Of a stretch of DNA of 64,000 nucleotides, positions 8,022 through 17,719 are shown one piece after another. Positions within the stretch are counted from its first letter, which is position 1; each line of letters begins with the position of its first letter. The translations under genes were made by a program, and so were the position numbers. The notes beneath the pieces are model-generated. The model had not been told where the DNA came from and searched no databases. It saw nothing but the letters and a program-made list of their open reading frames with translations. This DNA is from CAVTQY01 sp963736975 (GTDB taxonomy: Bacteria > Pseudomonadota > Alphaproteobacteria > Acetobacterales > Acetobacteraceae). The stretch covers positions 2,046,001 to 2,110,000 of the forward strand of contig CAVTQY010000001.1 in assembly GCA_963736975.1 (NCBI GenBank), given 5' to 3'.

Positions 8022-10916
8022 GTGGTCGTACAGCGACCGTGCAAGAAACTGATCGAGGTCTCGATCCCGCTGGAGGCGATCAACGCCGCCGCCGTGCGGG
8101 AGAAATCGATCCGGCACGGGCATCCTTCGACATTGCATCTGTGGTGGGCGCGCCGTCCGCTCGCGGCGTGCCGCGCAGTGCTGTTCGCACAACTTGTGGA
8201 TGACCCCTCGTGCTGGCCGGAGCGATTTCCGACTCTCGAGCAGCAGGCCGCGGAGCGCGACCGGCTGCATGCGATACTCAAACGGCTGGTGCCGTGGGAG
8301 GCGTCGAACGACGACGCGATCCTGGACGAAGCGCGGTGGGAGATCGCACGATCGGTGGCCTGGCGTCGCGGCGAGGCGCCACCGCTATCGTCCGACGCGC
8401 CGGCAGTGCGGGCCTACCTGCTTGCCCATGCGCCACCCGTCTATGACCCGTTCTGTGGTGGCGGCTCGATCCCGCTGGAGGCGCAGCGGCTTGGGTTGCG
8501 AGCGTTCGGATCGGACCTCAATCCGGTCGCGGTGCTGATTTCCAAGGCGCTGGTGGAAATCCCACCGAAATTTGCCGGCCGACCGCCGGTGAACCCGGAG
8601 GCATACACGCGAGCCGATCTGGTGCACGGCGGATGGACCGGCGCGCGCGGATTGGCCGAGGACGTGCGGTACTACGGAACATGGATGTGCAAGGAAGCGC
8701 ACCAGCGCATCGGCCATCTCTATCCCAAAGCGCGCCTGCCGGACGGGCGAGAGGCGACGGTCGTCGCATGGCTTTGGGCACGTACCGTGCGATCACCCGA
8801 TCCGGCGGCGAGGGGCGCGCATGTGCCGCTGGTATCCACGTTCATGCTCTCCACCAAACGCGCCAAGCAGTCCTGGATCGAGCCGGTCGTGGATTGCGCG
8901 GCGCGGAGCTATCGGTTCGAAGTTCGGACCGGGACGCTGACGGAGAAGGAGAAGACTGCCGCGGCAACAGGAACCAAGGAGTCGCGAGGCGCCAACTTTC
9001 GTTGCCTGTTCACCGGTGCTCCAATCCCCGCAGCCTGGATCAAAGCGGAAGGCAGAGCGGGTCGCATGCGCTGCCGGTTGCTGGCGATGGTTGTTGAGGG
9101 GAGCCGGGAGCGACTCTACCTGGCACCGTCTGATCCCGAAGAATCTGCAACCGAATTTCGTGACCGCGTCACAACCGATATTAACCAGGCGATAGCAGCA
9201 AATCCAAGATGGTTCTCACCGCCTGATTATGGTTTCCCCGGTCACAAGGATCTTTTCACTCCGCGTCAGCTCGCGGCTCTTGCGACATTTTCGGACCTCA
9301 TTGGCGAAGCGCGCGACAAGGTTGAAAGGCATGCACACGACGCCGGTCTTTCCCCCGAGAGCCCGCCGTTGCACGAAGGCGGCGCGGGAGCCACCGCGTA
9401 CGCCGATGCTGTCGCCATCTATCTGGCATTTGCCCTGTCGAAACTGGCTGACCGCGGATCCTCGATCTGCACCTGGTTCACCCAGCGCGATTCAACACGG
9501 CCGACCTTCGCTCGGCAAGCAATCCCCATGACGTGGGATTTTGCCGAGCCCAATCCGCTGTTGACGGGTACGGGCACATTCGCGGGCGCCGTGACCTGGA
9601 CGGCCGAAAGCCTGGTGGGGGTTCCCTGTCAGGCGCATCCGGGCCTCATCACGGCAAAAAATGCAATGCAAGGAGACTATCCCGTCAAGTCCGCCATCAT
9701 CAGCACCGATCCGCCGTACTATGACAATATCGGTTATGCCGACCTGTCGGATTTCTTTTACGTCTGGCTCCGGCGCTCGCTGGGCGAGCGAGACCATCGA
9801 ACCGCGGTCTGGCCGCAGCTTCTCGAGCCATCTCTGACGCCGAAGGATGATGAACTTGTCGCCACACCTTATCGCCGTGGCGGCAGGGAAGCCGCGGAGT
9901 CTTTCTTCATCGCCGGCATGGGACGAGCAATGCGAGCGATGCACCAGGCGGCCGACGACAATGTACCGCTGACGATTTATTACGCCTTCAAGCAATCCGA
10001 GGCCGGGAAAGAGGGCATCGCCTCGCCAGGATGGGCATCCTTCCTGCAAGCGGTCGTCGATAGCAGCCTTGCAGTGCACGGCACTTGGCCGTTGCGCACG
10101 GAACTCGGCAACCGAATGACCGGAATGGGCGCCAATGCGCTCGCGTCCTCGATCGTTCTCGTCTGTCGAAAACGGCGGGCGGATGCCGAAGTCGTCGAGC
10201 GCGAAACCTTCGTTCGTGCCCTGCGGCGCGAGCTTCCCTTGGCGCTCGTACAAATCCGCGCCGCCGGCGTTGGCCCGGTCGATATGGCGCAGTCGGCAAT
10301 CGGTCCCGGGATGGGCGTCTTCACCCGCTACGCCGCGGTGCTGGAGGATTCCGGACGGAAGATGGCCGTCCGCACCGCGCTCGCACTGATCAACCAGATC
10401 CGTGATGAGCTCGACCAGGACGACGATGCCGCGTACGATCTTCCAACCCGCTTCGCCCTCGATTGGTTCGAAGACGCCGGCTGGGACGCACGTGACAGCG
10501 GCGACGCCATCCTCGCTGCCAACGCCCGCAACCTCGGGCTCGACAAGCTGGTGCGCATCGGCCTGATCGTCACCCAGTCCGGCAAGACCCGGCTGACCCG
10601 TCGCGACGAAATGCCGCCGCGTGGTCCGGGGGCCAGCCACCCGCCCACCATCTGGCAAGCCGCGCAACGTCTCGCGCGCGCATTGGTCGCGCAAGATGGC
10701 GGGCAGGACAGGGCCGCCGCCGTCATGACCCGGCTTGCCGATCGCGAGAGCGTCCGCGCGTTGGCCTATCGCCTGTATGGCCTGTCGGAGCGCAAGGGCT
10801 GGGCGGCCGAGGCATTGGTCTGGAACCGCCTCGCCGAAGAATGGCGCCGCATCGCTGAGCGCGCCGAGGCAGCCGCACCCAGCACCACGCGCGACCTGTT
10901 CGAGCTACCGGCGTAA
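8022..10916 (+). CDS. DUF1156 adenine-specific DNA methylase
   Basis: Large predicted DNA adenine methyltransferase of the DUF1156 family. The N-terminus has the family opening KKLIEVSIPLEAINAAAVREKSIRHGHPSTLHLWWARRP split over residues about 6-44. SAM motif I is DPFCGGGSIPLEA (about 142-154) with SDLNPVAVLI following, and the catalytic DPPY lies at about 563-566 (TDPPYYDNIGYADLSDFFYVW). I use GTG 8022, the last usable start before the conserved region; AGGAGGG lies 13 bases upstream, slightly far. A TTG at 7977 is an alternative. Length (964 aa) is normal for DUF1156 proteins. The stop TAA shares one base with the DUF499 ATG, so they form one operon. Confidence 0.88.
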   Translation: MVVQRPCKKLIEVSIPLEAINAAAVREKSIRHGHPSTLHLWWARRPLAACRAVLFAQLVDDPSCWPERFPTLEQQAAERDRLHAILKRLVPWEASNDDAILDEARWEIARSVAWRRGEAPPLSSDAPAVRAYLLAHAPPVYDPFCGGGSIPLEAQRLGLRAFGSDLNPVAVLISKALVEIPPKFAGRPPVNPEAYTRADLVHGGWTGARGLAEDVRYYGTWMCKEAHQRIGHLYPKARLPDGREATVVAWLWARTVRSPDPAARGAHVPLVSTFMLSTKRAKQSWIEPVVDCAARSYRFEVRTGTLTEKEKTAAATGTKESRGANFRCLFTGAPIPAAWIKAEGRAGRMRCRLLAMVVEGSRERLYLAPSDPEESATEFRDRVTTDINQAIAANPRWFSPPDYGFPGHKDLFTPRQLAALATFSDLIGEARDKVERHAHDAGLSPESPPLHEGGAGATAYADAVAIYLAFALSKLADRGSSICTWFTQRDSTRPTFARQAIPMTWDFAEPNPLLTGTGTFAGAVTWTAESLVGVPCQAHPGLITAKNAMQGDYPVKSAIISTDPPYYDNIGYADLSDFFYVWLRRSLGERDHRTAVWPQLLEPSLTPKDDELVATPYRRGGREAAESFFIAGMGRAMRAMHQAADDNVPLTIYYAFKQSEAGKEGIASPGWASFLQAVVDSSLAVHGTWPLRTELGNRMTGMGANALASSIVLVCRKRRADAEVVERETFVRALRRELPLALVQIRAAGVGPVDMAQSAIGPGMGVFTRYAAVLEDSGRKMAVRTALALINQIRDELDQDDDAAYDLPTRFALDWFEDAGWDARDSGDAILAANARNLGLDKLVRIGLIVTQSGKTRLTRRDEMPPRGPGASHPPTIWQAAQRLARALVAQDGGQDRAAAVMTRLADRESVRALAYRLYGLSERKGWAAEALVWNRLAEEWRRIAERAEAAAPSTTRDLFELPA

Positions 10917-13689
10917 TGCCAGCCGAAACACAAGATCGGCGGCATCTGAAACCATGGCGGGAAGTCGCCATTCCGCGCCCGGACGTGCTGGAGGGAAATT
11001 TTGGACAGGCCGAATTCGCCGCCGACCTCACCGCGGTAGAACTCGGTCGCGCTGCGCCCGAATACCAGGATGCCGCCGCCTTCTTCGACGTCACCTTCCT
11101 GACGGAAGGGATGCGCAAGGTGCTGGGCCTCGCTGCGCAACGTCTGGCCGGCATTGGCGGCGAGCCGGTGATCGGGCTGCAGACTGCGTTCGGCGGCGGC
11201 AAGACGCACACGATGTTGGCGCTGCGTCATCTCGCCACTGCGCCCGCACCGACCCGGCTGTCCGGGCTGGCCGATATCCTGCCCGAGAACGGCACACGCG
11301 CCTGGCGCCCGGCACGCTGCTTCACCTTGGTCGGCACCGGGCTCGGCGCCCGACAACGCCTGTCGCGCGAAGCTGAGCCGCCGCTCTATACACCCTGGGG
11401 CCTGATGGCCTGGCGCCTGGCCGGCCAGCCCGGACTCGATGTGATGGCCGAGGCCGAAAACACCCGATCCGCACCGGGGTCGGAACGGCTGCTGTGCCTG
11501 CTGGAAGCCGCTGCGCCTTGCCTGATCCTGCTCGATGAGCTGGTGGCTTATGCACGCGTTCTCGATCCAGATGGTTTCGAAGCATTCCTGAACTTCGTCC
11601 AGTCGCTGACCGAAGCCGTCAAAATGGTCCCCGGCGCGCTGATGCTGGGATCGCTGATCGAATCCGATGCCGAGGCGGGCGGCGAACGCGGTGTAGAGGC
11701 GCGGCGCCGGCTGGAACGGATCTTCGGCCGCGTGCAGTCGCCCTGGATCCCGGCGCATGGTCACGAGCAATACGATATCGTTCCCCGCCGGCTGTTCCAG
11801 CACCTGGACGAGCCGGCGCTCCGCGATCGCGACGCCACGGTGCAAGCCTTCGCCGACCTCTATCGCGCCAACCGCGAGAAGTTTCCGTCCGAGGTCGGCG
11901 AAGCCGCCTACCGCGACAGGATGGCGCGCGCCTATCCGATCCACCCGGAGCTGTTCCGCCTGTTCGCCGAAGCGTGGGTGCCGGCAGCGAACGAAAAGTT
12001 CCAGCAGACCCGCGGCGTGCTGCGGCTCATGGCGACCGCAATCCCTGCACTTTGGCGTACCGGCGATCCGAACCCACTGATCCTGCCGGCCTCGCTGCCG
12101 CTCGCCGACACGCACGTCCGTGGCGAGGTGCTGGCGCCGCTCGATCCGCATTTCGCATCGGTCCTGGATTCCGAGGTAGAGGGCATAACGGAGCGCCGGA
12201 CTTACAGCGCGGTGCAAGCGACGACCCGCGCCGCCCGGGCGGTGTTTCTGGCGACAGCGCCACTTCCCGGCGGATCGGTTGCCGGCGTAACCGGCCCGCA
12301 GTTGCGGCTCGCCTGCGCGCAACCGGGAGATCAGATCAACATCTTCGGGGACGCGATCCGCGAGTGGGCCGAAACCGCCGCCTTCCTGCATCGCGATGGT
12401 GAGCGTTCCTGGTTCAGCACGGTGCCCACGCTGAACCGGCTGGCCGCCGATCTCGCCAAGGACCTGCACGACCGCGATGTCGATACGAAGCTGCACGAGC
12501 TACTGGGTGGCGAGACGGGCGGCAGCAAGTTCCCCCGCATGCACGTCGCCACCGGTGACGAGCCGGCGCAGATCGAGGATACGCGCGCGCTCGGCCTGGT
12601 AATCCTCGACGCGCGATATCCCCACACCGGACGCTCCGCCGCCGACACCCCGGCAATGCAAGCCGCGGGCGAAGTGCTGGAGCGGCGCGGGTCCAGCCAG
12701 CGCCAATACCGCAACGCGCTGCTCTTCGCTGCACCGGACGAAGAGCGGTTGGATGATACGCGTGCCGCAGTGCGCCGGCTTCTGGCCTGGTCGATAATCG
12801 CGGACAAGGCCGGAGCCGATCTGCATTTGCCGCTGCGACAGCAGTTGGAGGCGCGGTCCCGCAGGAACGATGCGATCAACGCGGCGCGTCGTGCGATCCG
12901 CGCCACCTGGCTGCATTTGATCGTGCCGTGCTGGCCGGACGACATCTCTGGCGCGCAATCGCGCGGCTATGCCCTGCACGCCGCACCGATCCGCAACAGC
13001 GGCGGCGAGAAAAGCATCGCGGCCGCCGCTTTCGAAAAGGCCGCCCGCGATGGCGCCGTTGTGGTTGAGAAGCTTGGAGCTCCGATCCTCGCCAGGCTAC
13101 TCGATCGGGTCATTGGCGATCGCCGCATGTCGCGGTGCGCGACCTTATCGAGTGGAGCGCGCGCTATGTGCATATGAAGCGCCTGCACACGGAAAGCCTG
13201 CTGGCAGGCGCGATCGAGGAGCTGATCGGCTCGGCCGACGCGACTTATGCCTGGGCCGACAAGTTCGACACCGCCATCAAGCGGTATGGTGGCTTGAGAA
13301 TTGGCCGCGTGCTGTTTCCGGATGTACGCGGGCCAGGTGTGTTGGTGCGTCGCGACGTGGCCGAGCGGCAGGCAGCCGCCGAGGCAGCATCGCCTTTCCC
13401 CGAAACAGGCACACCCGGGCAGCCGGGCTTTGGCGAACCGCCGCCGCCGCCCTTGCAGCCGAAGCAACGCTTCTTCGGGACAGTGACGGTAAATCCGACG
13501 CGGCTCGGTCCCATCGCGGCAGAGATCGCGGACTCGATTCTGACCGAGCTGGCGCGAGCTGGCGACGCAACACTGATAGTGAAGCTTGACGTCCTGGCGG
13601 AGCACGCGAACGGCTTCCCCGAGAAGGTGATAGCGTCGGTTACCGATAAAGCGCGCACTCTCAATTTCGAGCAAAGCGGGTTCGAGTGA
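10916..13689 (+). pseudogene. DUF499 family AAA-like ATPase, disrupted by a one-base deletion
   Basis: Predicted P-loop ATPase usually paired with DUF1156 methylases. Walker A is TAFGGGKTHT (GGGKTH about 93-98) and Walker B is CLILLDELVAY (about 202-212). The first frame runs to 13177 but loses similarity near 13125. The true C-terminus continues in another frame as HVAVRDLIEWSARYVHMKRLHTES and ends at 13689 with RFFGTVTVNPTRLGPIA...LNFEQSGFE, the usual family ending. One missing base in CGCCGCATG (13121-13129) explains the break; the span is 2774 nt, one short of a full frame. If real, about the last 190 residues are lost; if a read error, the gene is intact. Confidence 0.85.
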
Positions 13690-13758
13690 ACGGTAATTCG
13701 ACTCCTTGACCGGTCCACATACCGCGGACATATCGGGACACAGGCAGAGGACGGCGAA

Positions 13759-14199
13759 ATGACCGCGGAATCGGCAAGCCTCTATGACAGCGACATCCTC
13801 GAATGGTCGGAGCGCCAATGCGCGCTGCTGCGCCAGATCGCCGAGGGTACACCCACAAACGAAACGCCCGACTGGAACAACATCATCGAGGAGTTGGGCG
13901 ACGTGGGCCTGAACAGTCTGCGGGCCTGTCGTTCGCTGCTCGTGCAGGCGATCGCCCACGAAATGAAGGCGGCAGCATGGCCGATGACGGAGTACGTTTC
14001 CCGCTGGCGGCACGATGCGGCGAACTTTCGGATCGATGCGCGTGAGGTGTTCACCCCCTCCATGCGGCGGCGGCTCGATCTCGATGCCATATACCGCCGG
14101 GCCCTCCGTGAGCTGCCGCTGGAGATCGACGGCAAAAGGCCGCTGGACTTGCCGCCGACCTGTCCGATGACGTTGGACGAGTTGCTGGGCGAGCCCTGA
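13759..14199 (+). CDS. DUF29 family protein
   Basis: 146 residues with the DUF29 opening LYDSDILEWSERQCALLRQIA (split: LYDSDILEWSERQ 8-20) and the core PDWNNIIEELGDVG. Function of the family is unknown; members are small, predicted cytoplasmic, and common in multicopy in alphaproteobacteria and cyanobacteria, often near mobile or defence loci. It lies 69 bp after the DUF499 gene on the same strand, with no terminator seen between, so it may be the last gene of the island. No membrane segment or signal peptide. Confidence 0.8.
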   Translation: MTAESASLYDSDILEWSERQCALLRQIAEGTPTNETPDWNNIIEELGDVGLNSLRACRSLLVQAIAHEMKAAAWPMTEYVSRWRHDAANFRIDAREVFTPSMRRRLDLDAIYRRALRELPLEIDGKRPLDLPPTCPMTLDELLGEP

Positions 14200-14202
14200 T
14201 GG

Positions 14203-15570
14203 TCACCTATTCTGATCGCCGGGCCGCGACGGCACCATCTTGCGTTTCGCCCGATGCACATGCGCAGCAGCTTTGGCGGCCGTGCCGGGGATGAGTGCCG
14301 CCGGGTGGCGCAGCCGCTTCTGGTGATGGTTGTGGGCGAGACTGCGCAGCTTTCGGAGCTCTTCGCGCCCGGCGGTCGTATCGGATACCTCGATCATCTG
14401 CGGGCCGCGATTGGACGGACTGCCCAAGGTCAATGACGTCAACAGATCGGGTGCGGCCGCCACCCGCTTGGTGGCCTCACCGATCCCGAACAGCCCGTGC
14501 AGCGTTGCCAGGATCGAGGTGTGGTCGAACGGCGGCGATCCCTCCGGCGGCCGGACGATGCTGCCGGCAGGAATCCATGGCGACACGATCACGGCGGGAA
14601 CGCGCGGTCCGAATCGGTCGAATTGGAAACCATCCGGATAGGGCCCGCCGGGCGGCGTCGCGGCAGGCGGCGGCGCATGGTCGTAACAGCCGCCATGCTC
14701 GTCGTAAGTGATCAGCAGCAGCGTCCGGTCCCAGGCCGCGCCGCGTCGCAGCGCGTTGTACACCGCGGCAATGAGTTGCTCGCCATACACCATGTTGTGC
14801 GGCGGATGCTCGTCATTCGGCGGATCGCCGGAGACCATGCTGGTAAAGTAGCGCGGCTCCAGGAAGCTGTAGTTGGGCAGGCGGCCGAGTTCGGCATCCT
14901 CGAGGAACTCCGGGTCGAACAGCCGGAAATGCGTCGGGATGCGCGGCCAGAGATCCATCAGCGCGGCGGTCTGCGGGATGTCGTGGAAATAGACGCGCCA
15001 CGTTCGGCCATGGCCCTCCAGGCGGCGATAGATGGTCGGCAGCGTGAGCGGCAGCGGGACAAGGTAATTGTCCACGCGGCCGCCGCCGGTGCCGGTATGG
15101 ACGAACAGCCGGTTCGGCCATGTCTGGCATGGCGCCGAGGCGAACCAGCGATCACAGACGCCGAAGGCGCGGGCAAGGGCGCTGAGGACCGGAACCTGCT
15201 CGGGGGTGAAATAGTGCATCACCATCCGGGGGTCCGGCCGTCGCTGGCTTTTCTGGCGGACGTAGTTGTCCACGAAGCCCGACATCGTGGGCGGGTCCGA
15301 CGGCGTGCGGCCCAGGCCGAAAATCTGCATCGTAATGTCGTCGAACAACTCGCCGGGATCGGGGTCGGGAAGACAGGCCGCCTCCGGGGTGACCTCGGCC
15401 GAGTTCCACACCTTGATCATGCGACGGGAACCGTCATCCGCGGTCAGCGGGTTGCATTCCTCCCCGCGCAGGCCGTCGAAATCCGGCCGGTCCGAATACA
15501 GACGACCCAGCATGCAGTCGAACGACCGGTTCTCGAGCATGAGGACCACGACATGCTCGATCGCCGCCAT
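14203..15570 (-). CDS. phosphoesterase family protein (phospholipase C / acid phosphatase-like)
   Basis: Member of the phosphoesterase family that includes nonhaemolytic phospholipases C and AcpA-type phosphatases. From ATG 15570 the 455-residue protein opens IEHVVVLMLENRSFDCMLG, where the ENRSFD metal-site motif is diagnostic; later come YDEHGGCYDHAPPP and RVPAVIVSPW and FDHTSI. Upstream in-frame codons would add 113 unconserved residues, so I reject the longer frame. No signal peptide is visible with this start, unusual because many relatives are exported. The C-terminus is rich in His/Arg/Lys. The gene diverges from the AsmA gene, with the two ATGs sharing CATG. Confidence 0.85.
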   Translation of the reverse strand: MAAIEHVVVLMLENRSFDCMLGRLYSDRPDFDGLRGEECNPLTADDGSRRMIKVWNSAEVTPEAACLPDPDPGELFDDITMQIFGLGRTPSDPPTMSGFVDNYVRQKSQRRPDPRMVMHYFTPEQVPVLSALARAFGVCDRWFASAPCQTWPNRLFVHTGTGGGRVDNYLVPLPLTLPTIYRRLEGHGRTWRVYFHDIPQTAALMDLWPRIPTHFRLFDPEFLEDAELGRLPNYSFLEPRYFTSMVSGDPPNDEHPPHNMVYGEQLIAAVYNALRRGAAWDRTLLLITYDEHGGCYDHAPPPAATPPGGPYPDGFQFDRFGPRVPAVIVSPWIPAGSIVRPPEGSPPFDHTSILATLHGLFGIGEATKRVAAAPDLLTSLTLGSPSNRGPQMIEVSDTTAGREELRKLRSLAHNHHQKRLRHPAALIPGTAAKAAAHVHRAKRKMVPSRPGDQNR

Positions 15571-17593
15571 GTCCGGCAGAACGGCGCCGGCCCGCGCGGG
15601 TTCCGCCGCAACCCGGCGGCGCATCGGACGTTTCGGGGCCGTGACACGGCGACGCGGACTGAAACTGCTTGCCTGGATCGGCGTGCCCATCGCGATCATC
15701 GCGGCGGTTGTGCTGCTGTGGAACTGGGACTGGTTCGTCCCGTTCGTGGCCGCGCGGGCCTCGGCCGCGATCGGCCGTCCCGTTACCATCGAGCATCTGC
15801 ATGTGCGGCTGGGCCGGGTGAGCACGTTCGAGGTGGACGGCGTCACCATCGCCAATCCGCAAGGCTGGCCGGCGGGGCCGCCTTTGGCGCGAATCCAGCG
15901 GATCGTCACCCGGGTCGATCTGCTGCGCTACATCTTCCATCATCAGCTTGTCGTGCCGCTGGTGGAGATCGATAGCCCAGTGGTGGCGGCCGAGGAAACC
16001 CCGGACGGTAAGGCGAACTTCCGGCTGAACCTTGCGGGCGGATCCGGCGGCAGCACCGAAATCGACGACCTGCGTATCGTTAACGGCCAGGCGCATGTCG
16101 TTGTGCCGAAGCCCAAAGCAAACCTCACCATCGCCCTGTCCACCCGCGAGGAGCCCGGCCACGAGCCCCAGTTGCTGGCGGAAGCACGCGGCACTTACGC
16201 CGGGCAGCCGATCATCGGGCAGATGGTCGGCGGGGCCATCCTGGCCTTGCGCGACCGGGCGCGCCCCTGGCCGATCGATCTCAGGATCGAGAACGGGCCG
16301 ACGCGGGTTCAGCTTGTCGGCACTGTGCGCGATCCGATGGCATTCGCCGGGGCGGACCTGCAACTCCGCCTGGCCGGGCCCGACATGAGCCGCCTGACGC
16401 CCCTGACGGGACTGGCGATCCCGGAGACGCCGCCCTACCAGATCGCCGGACGGTTGGATTACGCGAACCACCGGATCGAGTTTCACCAGATCGCGGGCCG
16501 TGTCGGTTCCAGCGATCTGGAAGGCAACATCGATGTCAATCCAGGCGAGGCGTCGAACGGCAGCTCACAAGGCAAGGCCCGCCCGGTCATGACCGCGGAC
16601 TTGCGGTCGCGGTCGGTGAATTTGGCTGATCTCGGCGGTTTCATTGCGACCAAGCCGGGACCGGGCACGAATCCGGCGGCGCCGAACGTGTTGCCTGACA
16701 AGCCGATCCATGTGCCGCAACTGAAGTATGCGGATGTGCATCTGCGTTATCGCGCGGATCGCATCCAGGGCCGGTCGATGCCGCTCGACAACGTCGCCGT
16801 CGCGCTCGAGATCGTCAACGGCAACATCGACATCCATCCGCTGAGTTTCGGTGTTGGGACCGGCCGCATTACCCTTTCGGCGGAGCTCGCTGATGTGGGC
16901 AACACGCTGCACACGCGGGCCGAGGTGAACTTCGAGAGCATCGATGTCGCCAGGTTGATGGCGGCGACACATGTGTTCCACGGCGCCGGCACGATCAGCG
17001 GCAGCGGCCGGATCGACACCACCGGCGATTCGATTGCGCAGATGGCCACCAACGGCAACGGCGAGATTGCGGTCGGTATGACGGGCGGCGACCTGAGTTC
17101 GATTCTGGTCGATCTTTCCGGGCTGGAGTTCGGCAACGCACTGCTCTCCGCACTTGGCGTGCCGCGCAACGCGATCGTCGAGTGCATGATCGCAGACTTC
17201 GCGTTGGTGCATGGCGTGATGGAAACGCGGGCGCTGATCCTGGACACCAAGGAGGCAATCCTGCGGGGCACCGGATCGGTGAATCTCGGGACCGAGCGGC
17301 TGGATATGCAGTTGCGCACGCGGCCGCGGCATTTCTCGATCGGCTCGCTGCCGGGGCCGATCAATATCGGCGGCACGATGAAGCATCCGAGCATCCTGCC
17401 GGGCGCCGAGACGGTTGTGCGCGGCGGCCTGGCTGCGGGGCTCGGCTTCTTGTTCGCCCCCCTGGCCGTTCTGCCCACGATCCAGTTCGGCGCGTCCGAT
17501 CATGGCCAGTGCGAGCAGATGCTGACCGAGGCGCGGGCGCAATCGCCGGGCACGAAGCCGCCGGTACCGCGAGCGACAGAATCTGCGCGGTAG
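15569..17593 (+). CDS. AsmA family protein
   Basis: Predicted inner-membrane-anchored periplasmic protein of the AsmA/TamB-like bridging family, linked to outer-membrane lipid homeostasis. One N-terminal TM helix (LLAWIGVPIAIIAAVVLLW, preceded by RRR) anchors a long beta-rich periplasmic region, with the AsmA-type start IGRPVTIEHLHVRLGRVSTFEVDGVTIANP. The C-terminal part (MQLRTRPRHFSIGSLPGPINIGGTMKHPSI) matches AsmA C-terminal repeats. ATG 15569 overlaps the divergent phosphoesterase start; GTG 15641, just before the anchor, is a credible alternative that leaves room for promoters. Confidence 0.85.
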   Translation: MSGRTAPARAGSAATRRRIGRFGAVTRRRGLKLLAWIGVPIAIIAAVVLLWNWDWFVPFVAARASAAIGRPVTIEHLHVRLGRVSTFEVDGVTIANPQGWPAGPPLARIQRIVTRVDLLRYIFHHQLVVPLVEIDSPVVAAEETPDGKANFRLNLAGGSGGSTEIDDLRIVNGQAHVVVPKPKANLTIALSTREEPGHEPQLLAEARGTYAGQPIIGQMVGGAILALRDRARPWPIDLRIENGPTRVQLVGTVRDPMAFAGADLQLRLAGPDMSRLTPLTGLAIPETPPYQIAGRLDYANHRIEFHQIAGRVGSSDLEGNIDVNPGEASNGSSQGKARPVMTADLRSRSVNLADLGGFIATKPGPGTNPAAPNVLPDKPIHVPQLKYADVHLRYRADRIQGRSMPLDNVAVALEIVNGNIDIHPLSFGVGTGRITLSAELADVGNTLHTRAEVNFESIDVARLMAATHVFHGAGTISGSGRIDTTGDSIAQMATNGNGEIAVGMTGGDLSSILVDLSGLEFGNALLSALGVPRNAIVECMIADFALVHGVMETRALILDTKEAILRGTGSVNLGTERLDMQLRTRPRHFSIGSLPGPINIGGTMKHPSILPGAETVVRGGLAAGLGFLFAPLAVLPTIQFGASDHGQCEQMLTEARAQSPGTKPPVPRATESAR

Positions 17594-17599
17594 GTAAAA

Positions 17600-17700
17600 G
17601 TATAAACCAAGCAGGCACGAAGGCACGGAGAAAGGCTTCTCCCCTTCCTTGTCTTCTCGCTGTCCCCGTGTCCCTGTGGTAAATCTTCTTGCTTTACCGA
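17600..17700. repeat. imperfect inverted-repeat intergenic element
   Basis: The spacer between the AsmA and dehydrogenase genes is less GC-rich than its neighbours and can fold on itself. A left part with GGCACGGAGAAAGGC faces a right part with CTTCTCGCTGTCCCCGTGTCC, which pair only imperfectly. It resembles the small dispersed palindromic elements seen in many bacterial genomes; it could also act as a weak terminator. No coding frame is seen. Confidence 0.3.
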
Positions 17701-17719
17701 TGCCGGAGGAAGACACGCC

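Noticed and set aside
10766..12496. Long minus-strand frame opposite the DUF499 gene
   Set aside because: No recognisable domain, and the opposite strand encodes a P-loop ATPase with clear motifs.
7977..14199. BREX, DISARM or classical restriction-modification system
   Set aside because: No PglZ, BrxL, DrmA/B, helicase or restriction endonuclease gene is visible; only the DUF1156 and DUF499 families are supported.
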